Notes under the pieces: generated by a model
Databases searched by the model: none
Seen by the model: the letters and a program-made list of their open reading frames with translations, nothing else
Told to the model about the DNA's origin: nothing
Position numbers and translations under genes: made by a program
Shown: in pieces, positions 1-6,910 of the stretch
How the letters are laid out: every line of letters starts with the position of its first letter
Position numbering within the stretch: position 1 is the stretch's first letter
Source of the DNA: Dehalococcoidia bacterium
GTDB taxonomy: Bacteria > Chloroflexota > Dehalococcoidia > Lucifugimonadales > JAGWBF01
Reading direction: 5' to 3'
DNA: 11,464 nt
Assembly: GCA_021296015.1 (NCBI GenBank)
Contig: JAGWBG010000027.1
Location: 1-11,464, forward strand

Positions 1-7
1 AACAAAG

Positions 8-36
8 TTGACTGGACACCGCCAAGTCCGTAATAT
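8..36 (+). promoter_or_regulatory. Candidate sigma70-type promoter for the comM-like gene
   Basis: A TTGACT hexamer (8-13, five of six matches to the -35 consensus) is followed by a 17-base spacer and TAATAT (31-36, four of six matches to the -10 consensus). Transcription would start near 43, giving a leader of about 30 bases that contains the AGGAGAG ribosome-binding site just before the ATG at 73. Spacing and position fit well; the call rests on sequence pattern alone. Confidence 0.5.
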
Positions 37-72
37 TAGCTCTGGGAAGTATATTCTCGCAGGAGAGGCCAC

Positions 73-1596
73 ATGCTCGCCAAAGTAAGGACATGTGCGG
101 TGGTGGGACGCGACGGGTATATCGTGGAGGTGGAGGTAGACATCTCGCCCGGTCTGCCCGCCTTCACCATAGTGGGCCTTCCGGATACGGCGGTGCAAGA
201 GGCCAGAGAACGAGTGAGGGCCGCTATTCGGAACTCGGGCTGCGAGTTCCCCATACGCAGGATTACCGTGAACCTTGCGCCCGCAGACATGAGAAAGGCC
301 GGCCCTTCCTACGACCTCCCCATAGCTCTGGGCATTCTTCTAAGCTCCGGCCAGGTATTGGACTGGCCCGACTCCACCCTGTCTCTGGGAGAGTTGTCCT
401 TGGATGGCAGTTTGAGGCATACAGGCGGGATTCTGCCAATGGTCTCCATCGCCCGTGACCAGGGGTTTACCACGGCCTTTGTTCCCGCAGTGGACGCCAA
501 AGAGGCGTCTCTGGTAGAGGGTATAGATGTAATCCCCGCAAGCAGCCTCAGCGAGTTGGTGAGCCACCTGCTTGGGGAGTCAAAGATACTCCCATCGCTG
601 CACGACGGCCCGGAAGAGCTGACTGCAGAAGATGCCTTGATTGGGCCGGACCTCTCCCACGTCAAAGGGCAGGAGAACGCCAAACGCGCCCTTGAGGTCG
701 CTGCCGCCGGAGGACACAATCTCCTTATGAGCGGGCCTCCTGGCAGTGGAAAGACCCTTCTTGCTCGCACGCTGCCTTCCATTATGCCACGTATGACGCC
801 CCAAGAATCCCTGGACGTAACCAAGGTATACAGCGTGGGCGGTCTCTTGCCCTCCGATAAACCCCTCATACTCCAGCGACCTTTCAGATCGCCCCACTAC
901 ACAATTTCCAACGCGGGCCTTGTGGGTGGGGGCCGGCTACCAAGGCCCGGCGAGATAACCCTGAGCCACCGGGGCGTCCTGTTTCTGGACGAGCTTCCCG
1001 AGTTCGGTCACACCTCCCTGGAAGCCCTGCGCCAGCCCATGGAAGATAAAGTAGTGACCATAAGCCGGGCAGGAGGCACGGTTACTTTCCCGGCGAATTT
1101 CGCCCTAGTTGGCGCCATGAACCCCTGCCCATGCGGGTTTCATGGACATCCCACCAGGGTGTGTGTTTGCTCGCCCGGCCACGTGGCCCGATACCAGAAG
1201 CGCATCAGCGGCCCCCTGCTGGACAGGATTGACATATTCATTGACGTGCCCCCCGTAGAGTACGAGAAGCTGACGGGTGTGGAAGCGACGGAAACCTCCT
1301 TCCAGGTACGTCAAAGGGTGGAGAAGTCTCGGGAAATCCAGAGACACCGCTATCGCGATACGCCCTCCACCTGCAACTCGGAGATAGGCCCTTCGGAGGT
1401 GTGGGAGTTCTGTCGGGTTGAGGAGAATGCCAAAGGGATACTTCAGTCAGCCATGAAGCAGTACGACCTCTCGGCTCGTGCGTTCCATCGCATACTCAAG
1501 CTCTCCCTCACTATAGCCGACCTGGCCGGCTCAGACACCATCAGCTCTGACCATCTACTAGAGGCGTTGAATTACCGGTTCCGGGCCTCCGAGTGA
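73..1596 (+). CDS. comM: YifB/ComM-family Mg-chelatase-like AAA+ ATPase
   Basis: This 507-residue protein has the usual length and architecture of the YifB/ComM family. An N-terminal ChlI-like, Lon-protease-fold domain (about residues 1-170, with the VGLPDTAVQEARERVRAA region) precedes a Mg-chelatase-type AAA+ domain. Walker A is GPPGSGKT at 221-228 and Walker B is VLFLDELPE at 302-310. The family signature MNPCPCG lies at 349-355, followed by a second Cys pair (C364, C366) that could bind a metal, and the GPLLDRID sensor/arginine-finger region at 380-387. A C-terminal Mg-chelatase helical lid follows. In naturally competent bacteria ComM is a hexameric helicase that promotes branch migration during integration of transformed DNA; in other bacteria its role is less clear. 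The ATG is preceded by AGGAGAG at good spacing and by a candidate promoter. The next gene starts 39 bases downstream and may be co-transcribed, though a functional link is not evident. Confidence 0.93.
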   Translation: MLAKVRTCAVVGRDGYIVEVEVDISPGLPAFTIVGLPDTAVQEARERVRAAIRNSGCEFPIRRITVNLAPADMRKAGPSYDLPIALGILLSSGQVLDWPDSTLSLGELSLDGSLRHTGGILPMVSIARDQGFTTAFVPAVDAKEASLVEGIDVIPASSLSELVSHLLGESKILPSLHDGPEELTAEDALIGPDLSHVKGQENAKRALEVAAAGGHNLLMSGPPGSGKTLLARTLPSIMPRMTPQESLDVTKVYSVGGLLPSDKPLILQRPFRSPHYTISNAGLVGGGRLPRPGEITLSHRGVLFLDELPEFGHTSLEALRQPMEDKVVTISRAGGTVTFPANFALVGAMNPCPCGFHGHPTRVCVCSPGHVARYQKRISGPLLDRIDIFIDVPPVEYEKLTGVEATETSFQVRQRVEKSREIQRHRYRDTPSTCNSEIGPSEVWEFCRVEENAKGILQSAMKQYDLSARAFHRILKLSLTIADLAGSDTISSDHLLEALNYRFRASE

Positions 1597-1635
1597 AGAG
1601 GCCCTCATATCTCATCGAATAGATAAGGAGGTATT

Positions 1636-2001
1636 ATGTCAAGTTTCGTAAGAGTCTATACGGGAGACGACGGGGAGTCCCATATCGAGGAGATGTCTCC
1701 GCCCTTCGAGGCTTTCGTTGACACCGAGGGAGCCTACGGAGAGGGCACACCTTTAGAGGCTGCCACCGGCATAACTTTCCGCCGTTCACCCCCCGGATAC
1801 TTTCTGGGCTGGCACAACGCCCCCAGGCGACAGTATACCATCACCCTATCGGGAGAGGCGGAGATTGAGGTGGGTGACGGCACAGTAAAACGTGTGGGGC
1901 CAGGGGACGTCCTGTTGGCCGAGGACCTTACCGGCAAAGGCCATACTACCCGCGTGGTGAGCGAAGAGACAAGGTTTTATATTGTCGTCCCCCTGGCGTA
2001 G
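1636..2001 (+). CDS. Small cupin-domain protein
   Basis: A 121-residue single-domain cupin. The first cupin motif region is GWHNAPRRQYTITLSG (58-73), where H60 keeps one canonical metal ligand but the usual second His is Ala/Pro and the Glu is Gln (Q66). The second motif is GPGDVLLAEDLTGKGH (88-103), with H103 as the conserved His. The barrel fold is clear, but with the reduced ligand set metal binding and catalysis are uncertain; a binding or isomerase-like role is possible. The start is set by a strong AAGGAGG seven bases upstream of the ATG. The gene lies 39 bases after comM and 42 bases before the enolase-superfamily gene. Small cupins are common companions of sugar-acid or aromatic catabolic enzymes, which suggests a partnership with the downstream gene, but this is inference. 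Confidence 0.8.
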   Translation: MSSFVRVYTGDDGESHIEEMSPPFEAFVDTEGAYGEGTPLEAATGITFRRSPPGYFLGWHNAPRRQYTITLSGEAEIEVGDGTVKRVGPGDVLLAEDLTGKGHTTRVVSEETRFYIVVPLA

Positions 2002-2043
2002 CAGTAAGGGCGGTAGAGAATAGATGAATGGAGAGGTAATGCT

Positions 2044-3168
2044 ATGAAGGTCCGCGACTTGAAAGCCACGCTGGTTGCAGTCCCTATCCATAGGGGCGAG
2101 GCAGCCTCCGGCAGTGCCGACCAGGGGGACAAGCTTCGCACCATCATCGTGACCATAGAGACTGATGAGGGCATAACCGGCGAGATATCCTCGGGCAACT
2201 CGGCTAACGGGATGTCCATGCCATTCCATGAGATACGAGACCTTGTCCTCGGCCCGTGCAGGGACGTTGTGATGGGAGAGGACCCCTTCGCAGTGGAGCG
2301 TATATGGGAGAAGCTACTCCATGCCACCTCCCAGGTGAATAACAGGGAGGCCGCTATGCGGGCCATCGCTGCGGTGGACATGACCCTGTGGGACGTTATG
2401 GGCAGGGAGCTGAATATGCCTCTGTACTGGCTGCTGGGCGGTCACAAGACCGCGATACCCGCATTGGGCGATGGAGGCTCCCTCAGAGAGGACCGGGACC
2501 CGGAGGATATAGTGGGTAGCATAGCCAGGCAGAAGGAGTTGGGCTACGGGGGGACAAAATTTCACGTGTCCGGGACCTCCACAAAGGCCGACATAAAGCA
2601 GGTGGAAGCCGTTAGAAAGGCTGCCGGAGACGACTTTATCGTGGCCCTGGACGCCGGAAAAGCCTGCACCCCGGAGCAAGCTATAAGGTTCTCCAGAAGT
2701 GTGGAGGAGTATAACATAGCCTGGTTTGAAGAGCCTGTGCCCTTCGACGACATAGAGGGGATGCGCAGGGTGAGGGAGGCCACCACAATACCCGTGACCG
2801 CAGGACAGAGCGAGCTTACCGGACCCGGGTGCATGGAGCTTTTGAAGGGTGGCGCCGTGGACTACATCAACGCAGAATCATCCAAGCTGGGTGGCATTAC
2901 GGAGTGGAGGCGTGTTGCGGCAGCGGCCCATTTCTTCGGAGTCCGCATGATACACCATAAGGAGTGCCAGGTTTCCGTCCAACTGTTGTCCGCCCTACCC
3001 CACACCTTCTGCGCCGAGTTCTTCCAGGACCCGGATCGGGACCCCTTCTGGCATCACATGAACCTGGGCAGGCCGGAAATCAAGAATGGGAAAATCACGC
3101 TCTCGGATGAGCCGGGCCTGGGTATTCGCATAGACCAGGACTTTGTATCCAGGTACAGGGAGGCGTGA
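2044..3168 (+). CDS. Mandelate racemase/muconate lactonizing-type enzyme (enolase superfamily)
   Basis: A 374-residue protein of typical length with an N-terminal capping domain (about 1-125) and a C-terminal barrel. Enzymes of this superfamily abstract a proton alpha to a carboxylate, stabilised by Mg2+, leading to racemisation, cycloisomerisation or dehydration. Visible active-site elements are the strand-2 motif K172-F-H174, metal ligands D203 (ALDAGK) and E229 (WFEEP), a third-ligand region that reads AGQSE (253-257), and the strand-7 His region IHHKECQ (303-309). Where most members have GE followed by Ser/Asn, this one has Gly-Gln-Ser-Glu, so either E257 or Q255 would have to complete the site. 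The substrate cannot be assigned; an acid-sugar dehydratase is a reasonable guess. The start has GGAGAGG upstream. The 3' end converges on the dehydrogenase gene 16 bases away. Confidence 0.88.
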   Translation: MKVRDLKATLVAVPIHRGEAASGSADQGDKLRTIIVTIETDEGITGEISSGNSANGMSMPFHEIRDLVLGPCRDVVMGEDPFAVERIWEKLLHATSQVNNREAAMRAIAAVDMTLWDVMGRELNMPLYWLLGGHKTAIPALGDGGSLREDRDPEDIVGSIARQKELGYGGTKFHVSGTSTKADIKQVEAVRKAAGDDFIVALDAGKACTPEQAIRFSRSVEEYNIAWFEEPVPFDDIEGMRRVREATTIPVTAGQSELTGPGCMELLKGGAVDYINAESSKLGGITEWRRVAAAAHFFGVRMIHHKECQVSVQLLSALPHTFCAEFFQDPDRDPFWHHMNLGRPEIKNGKITLSDEPGLGIRIDQDFVSRYREA

Positions 3169-3184
3169 TGCCAACATCCTCTCT

Positions 3185-4114
3185 TTAGCCTGTGGACGGC
3201 GGCGGTGCCGGGGCCGGGTTGGGCAACTCGAACCCTATGGTGGCAGGAAACGCCCGGATAATCTCCTCCACCGTCCACCTGCCGTCTTTGTGCATGGTCT
3301 TTATAGGCTCGGGCTCGTTGAGCAGGTTGACCAGACCGCCCGTTACGTGGAATACGTGTCCGTTGACATGGGATGCCTCGTCGGAGGCGAGCCATGCCAC
3401 AAAGGGCGCTATATCCTCAGCCTGACCCCGTATATCCTGGATGACAGCACCAACACCGGCCATGCCACGCTGGGCCCTGAGTTCACGGGAACCCTCAGGT
3501 ATACTGGAGGTCATCCTGGTTACGGCGCTGGGGGAGACGGCGTTGGCGGTGGCACCATACCTGCCCATGTCCCTGGCCACCACCCTGGTAAAACCGGCTA
3601 TGCCATCCTTGGCCGCCCCGTAGTTGGCCTGGCCGGACTGTCCCCAGAGACCGGAGGTGGAGCTAAAGGTGATAACCCTGCCGGAGCGTTGCTGGCGGAA
3701 CAGTATGCAGGCGTGCTTCACCACTGTAAACGTCCCCTTCAGGTGCACCGCTATCACGTCATCCCATTCCTGTTCAGACATATTGAATATCATCCGGTCA
3801 CGAAGAATCCCCGCACAGGTGACCACTATGTCCAGCTTGCCAAAGCTGTCAACGGCGGTCTTGACTATGTTCTCGCCGCCCTCCATGGTAACCACGGACT
3901 CGTAGCAGGGAACGGCTGTGCCCCCTGCATCGGTTATCTCCTTGACTACCTGGTCGGCGGGAGAACTGTCGAGGCCGGTGCCGTCCACGTTGACCCCCGG
4001 GTCAACGACCACGACTTTGGCCCCTTCTGAGGCCATCAGCATGGCAACACCCCGACCAATACCCCGGCCCGACCCCGTAACAATTGCCACCTTGTCTTTC
4101 AACATATCAGCCAT
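3185..4114 (-). CDS. HSD17B4-like short-chain dehydrogenase, copy 1
   Basis: A 309-residue SDR. The nucleotide-binding motif GSGRGIG is at 14-20, and the catalytic residues are S154, Y165 and K169 (YGAAK). The long loop after strand 2 (DPGVNVDGTGLDSSPADQVV), the GILRDRMIFNM segment (102-112) and VHLKGTF (123-129) are hallmarks of the (R)-3-hydroxyacyl-CoA dehydrogenase domain of peroxisomal multifunctional enzyme 2. As in that family, the tetrad Asn position is His (H124). The expected NAG motif is TCAG (C100). The likely reaction is NAD-dependent oxidation of a 3-hydroxyacyl-CoA-like substrate. The C-terminal tail ends in a Pro/Ala-rich NPAPAPPP segment. It is the last gene of the minus-strand acyl-CoA block, 95 bases after its paralogue, and is about 95% identical to it over the first 150 residues but diverged afterwards. 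AAAGGTG precedes the ATG. Confidence 0.9.
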   Translation of the reverse strand: MADMLKDKVAIVTGSGRGIGRGVAMLMASEGAKVVVVDPGVNVDGTGLDSSPADQVVKEITDAGGTAVPCYESVVTMEGGENIVKTAVDSFGKLDIVVTCAGILRDRMIFNMSEQEWDDVIAVHLKGTFTVVKHACILFRQQRSGRVITFSSTSGLWGQSGQANYGAAKDGIAGFTRVVARDMGRYGATANAVSPSAVTRMTSSIPEGSRELRAQRGMAGVGAVIQDIRGQAEDIAPFVAWLASDEASHVNGHVFHVTGGLVNLLNEPEPIKTMHKDGRWTVEEIIRAFPATIGFELPNPAPAPPPSTG

Positions 4115-4209
4115 CTGCGTTACACCTTTCTGGATTCTTCATCCACAGCAGGCGGATTCAGAATAACGTGGAAGCGGGTCTTGAGTACAAGCTAGACAAA
4201 GGCCTCCTA

Positions 4210-5136
4210 CTACCGGGGCGGTTGGGCCGGAGCAGGATTGTGAATCCCATTTGTAAGGAACTCCCTCGCCTGAAGGGCCAGCTTGTCCACGGGCCACTGA
4301 CCTTCAGGGTTGAAGATTGAACGTTGCGGCCTGGGCTGGGAGACCAGGGAGACGTTCCCGCTGTATACCTCGAAGGTCTGGCCGTTAACGTTGTCCGCGT
4401 AGTCGCTGGCCAGGAAGGCCACAAAAGGTGCTATGGCGTCGGGGTCCCAGGAGTCCCTCTCGACCTCCCCGGATAGTGTAGCGACACCGCCCCTGGCCCT
4501 GATTTCGGAGGCGCTATCGGGTATGTTGGCTATCATACGGGTGTTCGCCCTGGGAGCGATGGCGTTGGCGGTGACGCCGTACCTGCCCATGTCCCTGGCT
4601 ACCACCTTGGTGAGCCCCGCAATGCCCGACTTGGCAGCACCGTAGTTGGCCTGGCCCGAGTTACCGTACAGACCCGATTGTGAGGTGAAGGTGATGACCC
4701 TGCCGGAGCGCTGCTGGCGGAACAGTATGCAGGCGTGCTTCACCACAGTGAAGGTCCCCTTCAGATGCACCGCTATCACGTCGTCCCATTCCTGCTCCGT
4801 CATATTGAATATCATCCGGTCTCGCAGGATACCCGCGCAGGTGACCACTATGTCCAGCTTGCCAAAGCTATCAACGGCTGTCTTGACTATGTTCTCGCCG
4901 CCCTCCATGGTGACCACGGACTCGTAGCAGGGTACAGCGGCTCCGCCTGCGTCTGTTATCTCCTTGACTACCTGGTCGGCGAGGGACGTGTCTAGGCCGG
5001 TGCCGTCCACGTTGACGCCGGGGTCCACGACCACGACCTTGGCCCCTTCTGAGGCCATCAGCATGGCAACACCCCGACCCACACCCCTGCCGGCCCCCGT
5101 AACTATAGCCACCTTGTCTTCAAGAATATCAGCCAT
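4210..5136 (-). CDS. HSD17B4-like short-chain dehydrogenase, copy 2
   Basis: A 308-residue paralogue of the adjacent downstream gene. The nucleotide-binding motif GAGRGVG is at 14-20; S154, Y165 and K169 form the catalytic set. The first 150 residues differ from copy 1 at only about eight positions, and long DNA tracts are identical. From about residue 195 similarity drops to roughly a third, including the substrate-loop region, so the two probably handle different substrates or form a heteromeric enzyme. The C-terminus again ends in a Pro/Ala tail (NPAPAQPP). The ATG has a strong GGAGGAG just upstream. It follows the MaoC-like gene by 74 bases, giving hydratase and dehydrogenase in pathway order. 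(R)-3-hydroxyacyl-CoA dehydrogenase activity is inferred from family resemblance. Confidence 0.9.
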   Translation of the reverse strand: MADILEDKVAIVTGAGRGVGRGVAMLMASEGAKVVVVDPGVNVDGTGLDTSLADQVVKEITDAGGAAVPCYESVVTMEGGENIVKTAVDSFGKLDIVVTCAGILRDRMIFNMTEQEWDDVIAVHLKGTFTVVKHACILFRQQRSGRVITFTSQSGLYGNSGQANYGAAKSGIAGLTKVVARDMGRYGVTANAIAPRANTRMIANIPDSASEIRARGGVATLSGEVERDSWDPDAIAPFVAFLASDYADNVNGQTFEVYSGNVSLVSQPRPQRSIFNPEGQWPVDKLALQAREFLTNGIHNPAPAQPPR

Positions 5137-5210
5137 GAACTCCTCCGAACTTATCAGGCGAACCTGTCAGGCAAGTCTATCCGTAGCGAGGTAGCAAAGG
5201 CTGCTCAAAG

Positions 5211-5645
5211 CTATCTACTTTGAGAGGGCAGGATAACCGTGGCCGACCCCGGGGTAGTCCGCTCGCCCTTGCCGTTCTCAATCCATATCCGGCAGTCCAC
5301 CATGTGACGGCTATCCTCGACGTACTTCCTCGTGACCGTTCCCTTACAAATCAGGGTGTCATCAGCCACGTCCATGCCCCGATACTGGCAGGACAGCTTC
5401 TTGAGGATGCCACGTTCCCCCATCCAGTCGGTTACAAGTTGGCCGAGGAAGGCGTTTTTCAGCGCCCCATGAACTATGACATCCTCTAGGCCGGTGCCCT
5501 GGGCGAAATCTTTGTCGTAATGTATCTCGTAGAAGTCACCCGATGCGCCGGCCCACTGCACAAGCTGGCGCGTTGAAGGAGTTTTCACGAGCTCCCGTAT
5601 CTCCAGCCCTTCTTCAACGTCTTCCCAGTATACCTGTCCAGCCAT
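5211..5645 (-). CDS. MaoC-like hotdog-fold hydratase subunit (C-type)
   Basis: A 144-residue hotdog protein. The hydratase-2 type active-site segment is ASGDFYEIHYD (34-44), with the catalytic pair D37 and H42 kept while the common Asn-Pro between them is replaced by Tyr-Glu. The following VIVHGALKNAFLGQLV helix (57-71) is typical of MaoC proteins. The family hydrates trans-2-enoyl-CoA or dehydrates (R)-3-hydroxyacyl-CoA. I take the ATG at 5645, preceded by AGAGGTGAG at good spacing, rather than an upstream ATG at 5681, which would add 12 residues not matching the family. The preceding gene encodes the complementary N-type hotdog protein, so the two probably form a heterodimeric hydratase. 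A 10-base inverted repeat lies in the gap between them. Confidence 0.85.
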   Translation of the reverse strand: MAGQVYWEDVEEGLEIRELVKTPSTRQLVQWAGASGDFYEIHYDKDFAQGTGLEDVIVHGALKNAFLGQLVTDWMGERGILKKLSCQYRGMDVADDTLICKGTVTRKYVEDSRHMVDCRIWIENGKGERTTPGSATVILPSQSR

Positions 5646-5679
5646 GTATCTCACCTCTTGGAGTCCATGTACCACAGAC

Positions 5680-5739
5680 ACCGCCGGGTACGCAGAGAGC
5701 TTTATCGGTATTCTGCTCGCACCCTGGAGACCCGGCGGT
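5680..5739. repeat. Nested inverted repeat between the two MaoC-like genes
   Basis: ACCGCCGGGT (5680-5689) and ACCCGGCGGT (5730-5739) are perfect reverse complements of 10 bases separated by 40 bases. Inside them GCAGA (5692-5696) and TCTGC (5712-5716) can also pair. The structure fills most of the 112-base gap between two genes whose products probably work together. It could be an RNA element affecting relative expression, or a small palindromic insertion. Confidence 0.5.
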
Positions 5740-5757
5740 AAGCTATGGTATTGGCTC

Positions 5758-6216
5758 TCAGTACCTGATGTATGTGGTCCGCTGTGTCGCTACCACCTCG
5801 TTAAGCTGATTGCTGTAGGTATGGTCAATTGTGGTAATTATCATAGGCCCCAGTCTCCCCGACCGCTCAATAATATCCGAGATGCGGGCCTTAGCTGTAA
5901 TAATATCTCCTGCCCTGATTGGCTCGAAATATTCCCATTCGCTGCCGCCGTCCAGTGTTCGAGTGAAGGGCAAATCGAAGGGCAGTTCGGGGCGCTCGAC
6001 CCTGGCAGCACGAAGGAAGGTGGGGGGCGCCACTATTCCACCGTTGGGGCTCTTGCGTGCCATTACCTCGTCACTCGACTGGGGATTGGGGTCATCTATC
6101 GCTTCGGCAAATCTCCTGATATGACCCTTCTCTACCTCCAGCACCAGAGACTCGGCCTCTATGCCGATGGCCCTCTGGCGCATCTCCTCGGTAAGGAAGG
6201 TATTCTGAGCAGCCAT
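5758..6216 (-). CDS. N-type MaoC-like (FAS1-like) dehydratase subunit
   Basis: A 152-residue single hotdog domain of the MaoC N-terminal/FAS1-like dehydratase type. Recognisable features are the GHIRRFAEAIDDPNP region (31-45), APPTF (63-67), and a conserved GGSEWEYFEPIRAGDII segment (90-106) that forms the central strands. Such subunits usually lack part of the catalytic set and pair with a C-type partner that supplies Asp and His. That partner is the next gene downstream. Together they would make a functional enoyl-CoA hydratase. The ATG at 6216 lies seven bases after GGGAGG; a GTG immediately before it (6219) is also possible but sits too close to the ribosome-binding site. This is the first gene of the acyl-CoA block, with a palindromic candidate operator about 100 bases upstream. 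Confidence 0.83.
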   Translation of the reverse strand: MAAQNTFLTEEMRQRAIGIEAESLVLEVEKGHIRRFAEAIDDPNPQSSDEVMARKSPNGGIVAPPTFLRAARVERPELPFDLPFTRTLDGGSEWEYFEPIRAGDIITAKARISDIIERSGRLGPMIITTIDHTYSNQLNEVVATQRTTYIRY

Positions 6217-6308
6217 CACCCGGCCTCCCTGATTACTTTACTGATGCGTGGGTAAACATCCAAAGCGGCGTCTCTCGTCATCCCTGTGGAAGCAGGACTC
6301 CATTCTTC

Positions 6309-6324
6309 TGTACACTTTTGTACA
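6309..6324. promoter_or_regulatory. Candidate operator: repeated TGTACA palindrome
   Basis: TGTACA occurs twice, four bases apart (6309-6314 and 6319-6324). Each hexamer is its own reverse complement, so the 16-base site is both a direct and an inverted repeat. On either strand it reads as TGTACAC followed by T/A-rich bases. It lies in the 129-base gap between the second UGA-containing gene and the acyl-CoA block, about 95 bases upstream of the first MaoC-like start. Position and symmetry suggest a dimeric regulator binding site controlling that block. The regulator is not in this window. A weak promoter-like pair (TTGGAT, 17 bases, TAAAGT) lies closer to the gene. Confidence 0.35.
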
Positions 6325-6345
6325 CTTTGCGGTATTCCCTTTTAA

Positions 6346-6885
6346 CTACGTCTTGGGCCGGGCGAGCAATAGCTCCAGGACCTGTGGGAAGTGTCTCCTT
6401 ACAAGCTCATCAATCTCTTTCCGGTCCAGGCTGCTTATGGGATGGGGCAGGGCAACATACCTGTAATCCGTCATTCCCAACAACCGCGCCATAGTGTTTG
6501 CATTGCCTATGAAAGGCTCGGAGACTACCACCACAGTGGGTATTCCCCTCTTCTCAAGGCTGATGCCGTCGTGCAAACTGCACGTGGAGCAGGACCCTCA
6601 ATCGCCCACTGCCGTAATCGATATCTGGCACTGCTCGGCCACCTCGTCAAGCACCTCCGGCCTGAAGGGCTTGGATGGCATGTCCTTGGTGCGATTTACG
6701 GAACCCGTCAGACCGTAGCGCTCTCGAAGCATCCCATAGGCACTGTCAAGAATCAGGTCAGCGTTGCCCTTGCAGTTGTTCAACAGGCCGATAGTTAGCC
6801 CGTCCAAGCTCTGAGGTCTGAGGGCCATTTGGGCGCTGGCCCCCACCGTCTCCAACGTTGGGTCTATGAGTGTCATCGTGGTCAT
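6346..6885 (-). CDS. UGSC-family selenoprotein, copy B (in-frame UGA read as Sec)
   Basis: The reading frame runs 179 codons from an ATG with AGGAGG upstream to a UAG, interrupted once by UGA at 6598-6600. Reading UGA as selenocysteine gives Sec96 in GDUGSCSTC, a Sec-x-x-Cys motif (U96, C99) with a further C102. Conserved sequence continues after it (LEKRGIPTVVVVSEPF). The motif matches the UGSC proteins I recall from metagenomic selenoproteome surveys. The part after the UGA has no ribosome-binding site of its own: its only early start would be a TTG without a Shine-Dalgarno sequence. A SECIS-like hairpin follows the UGA. A thiol/selenol redox role is likely; substrate and partners are unknown. 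The gene starts 25 bases after its 350-residue companion and is the second of two such pairs. UGA is an ordinary stop elsewhere in the window (for example the ATPase and hydrolase genes). Confidence 0.85.
6570..6584 (-). promoter_or_regulatory. Candidate bacterial SECIS hairpin of copy B
   Basis: Counting the U of UGA as 1, RNA bases 17-22 (CGUGCA) pair perfectly with 26-31 (UGCACG) around a GUU loop at 23-25. This is the same distance at which the loop of the E. coli fdhF SECIS presents its G and U, as I recall that element. The upper-stem sequence GCAG..UGCAC also resembles it. It would recruit SelB with Sec-tRNA to the UGA. Confidence 0.7.
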
Positions 6886-6910
6886 TTGACACCTCCTAAT
6901 TTACAGGCCC

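Noticed and set aside
1597..1635. Terminator after the comM-like gene
   Set aside because: No stem-loop followed by a T tract is visible in the 39-base gap, so read-through into the cupin gene is more likely.
3143..4030. Plus-strand open frame of 295 codons across the first dehydrogenase
   Set aside because: It is antisense to a clear SDR gene, has no recognisable motifs, and a similar shadow exists opposite the paralogue because of shared codon usage.
5646..5681. Upstream ATG at 5681 for the C-type hotdog gene
   Set aside because: It would add 12 residues that do not fit the family. The ATG at 5645 has a proper AGAGGTGAG site.
6598..6600. UGA as a true stop, making the short gene a pseudogene or two genes
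   Set aside because: The same UGA position occurs in the paralogue, downstream sequence is conserved in both, the downstream parts lack ribosome-binding sites, and matching hairpins follow both UGAs.
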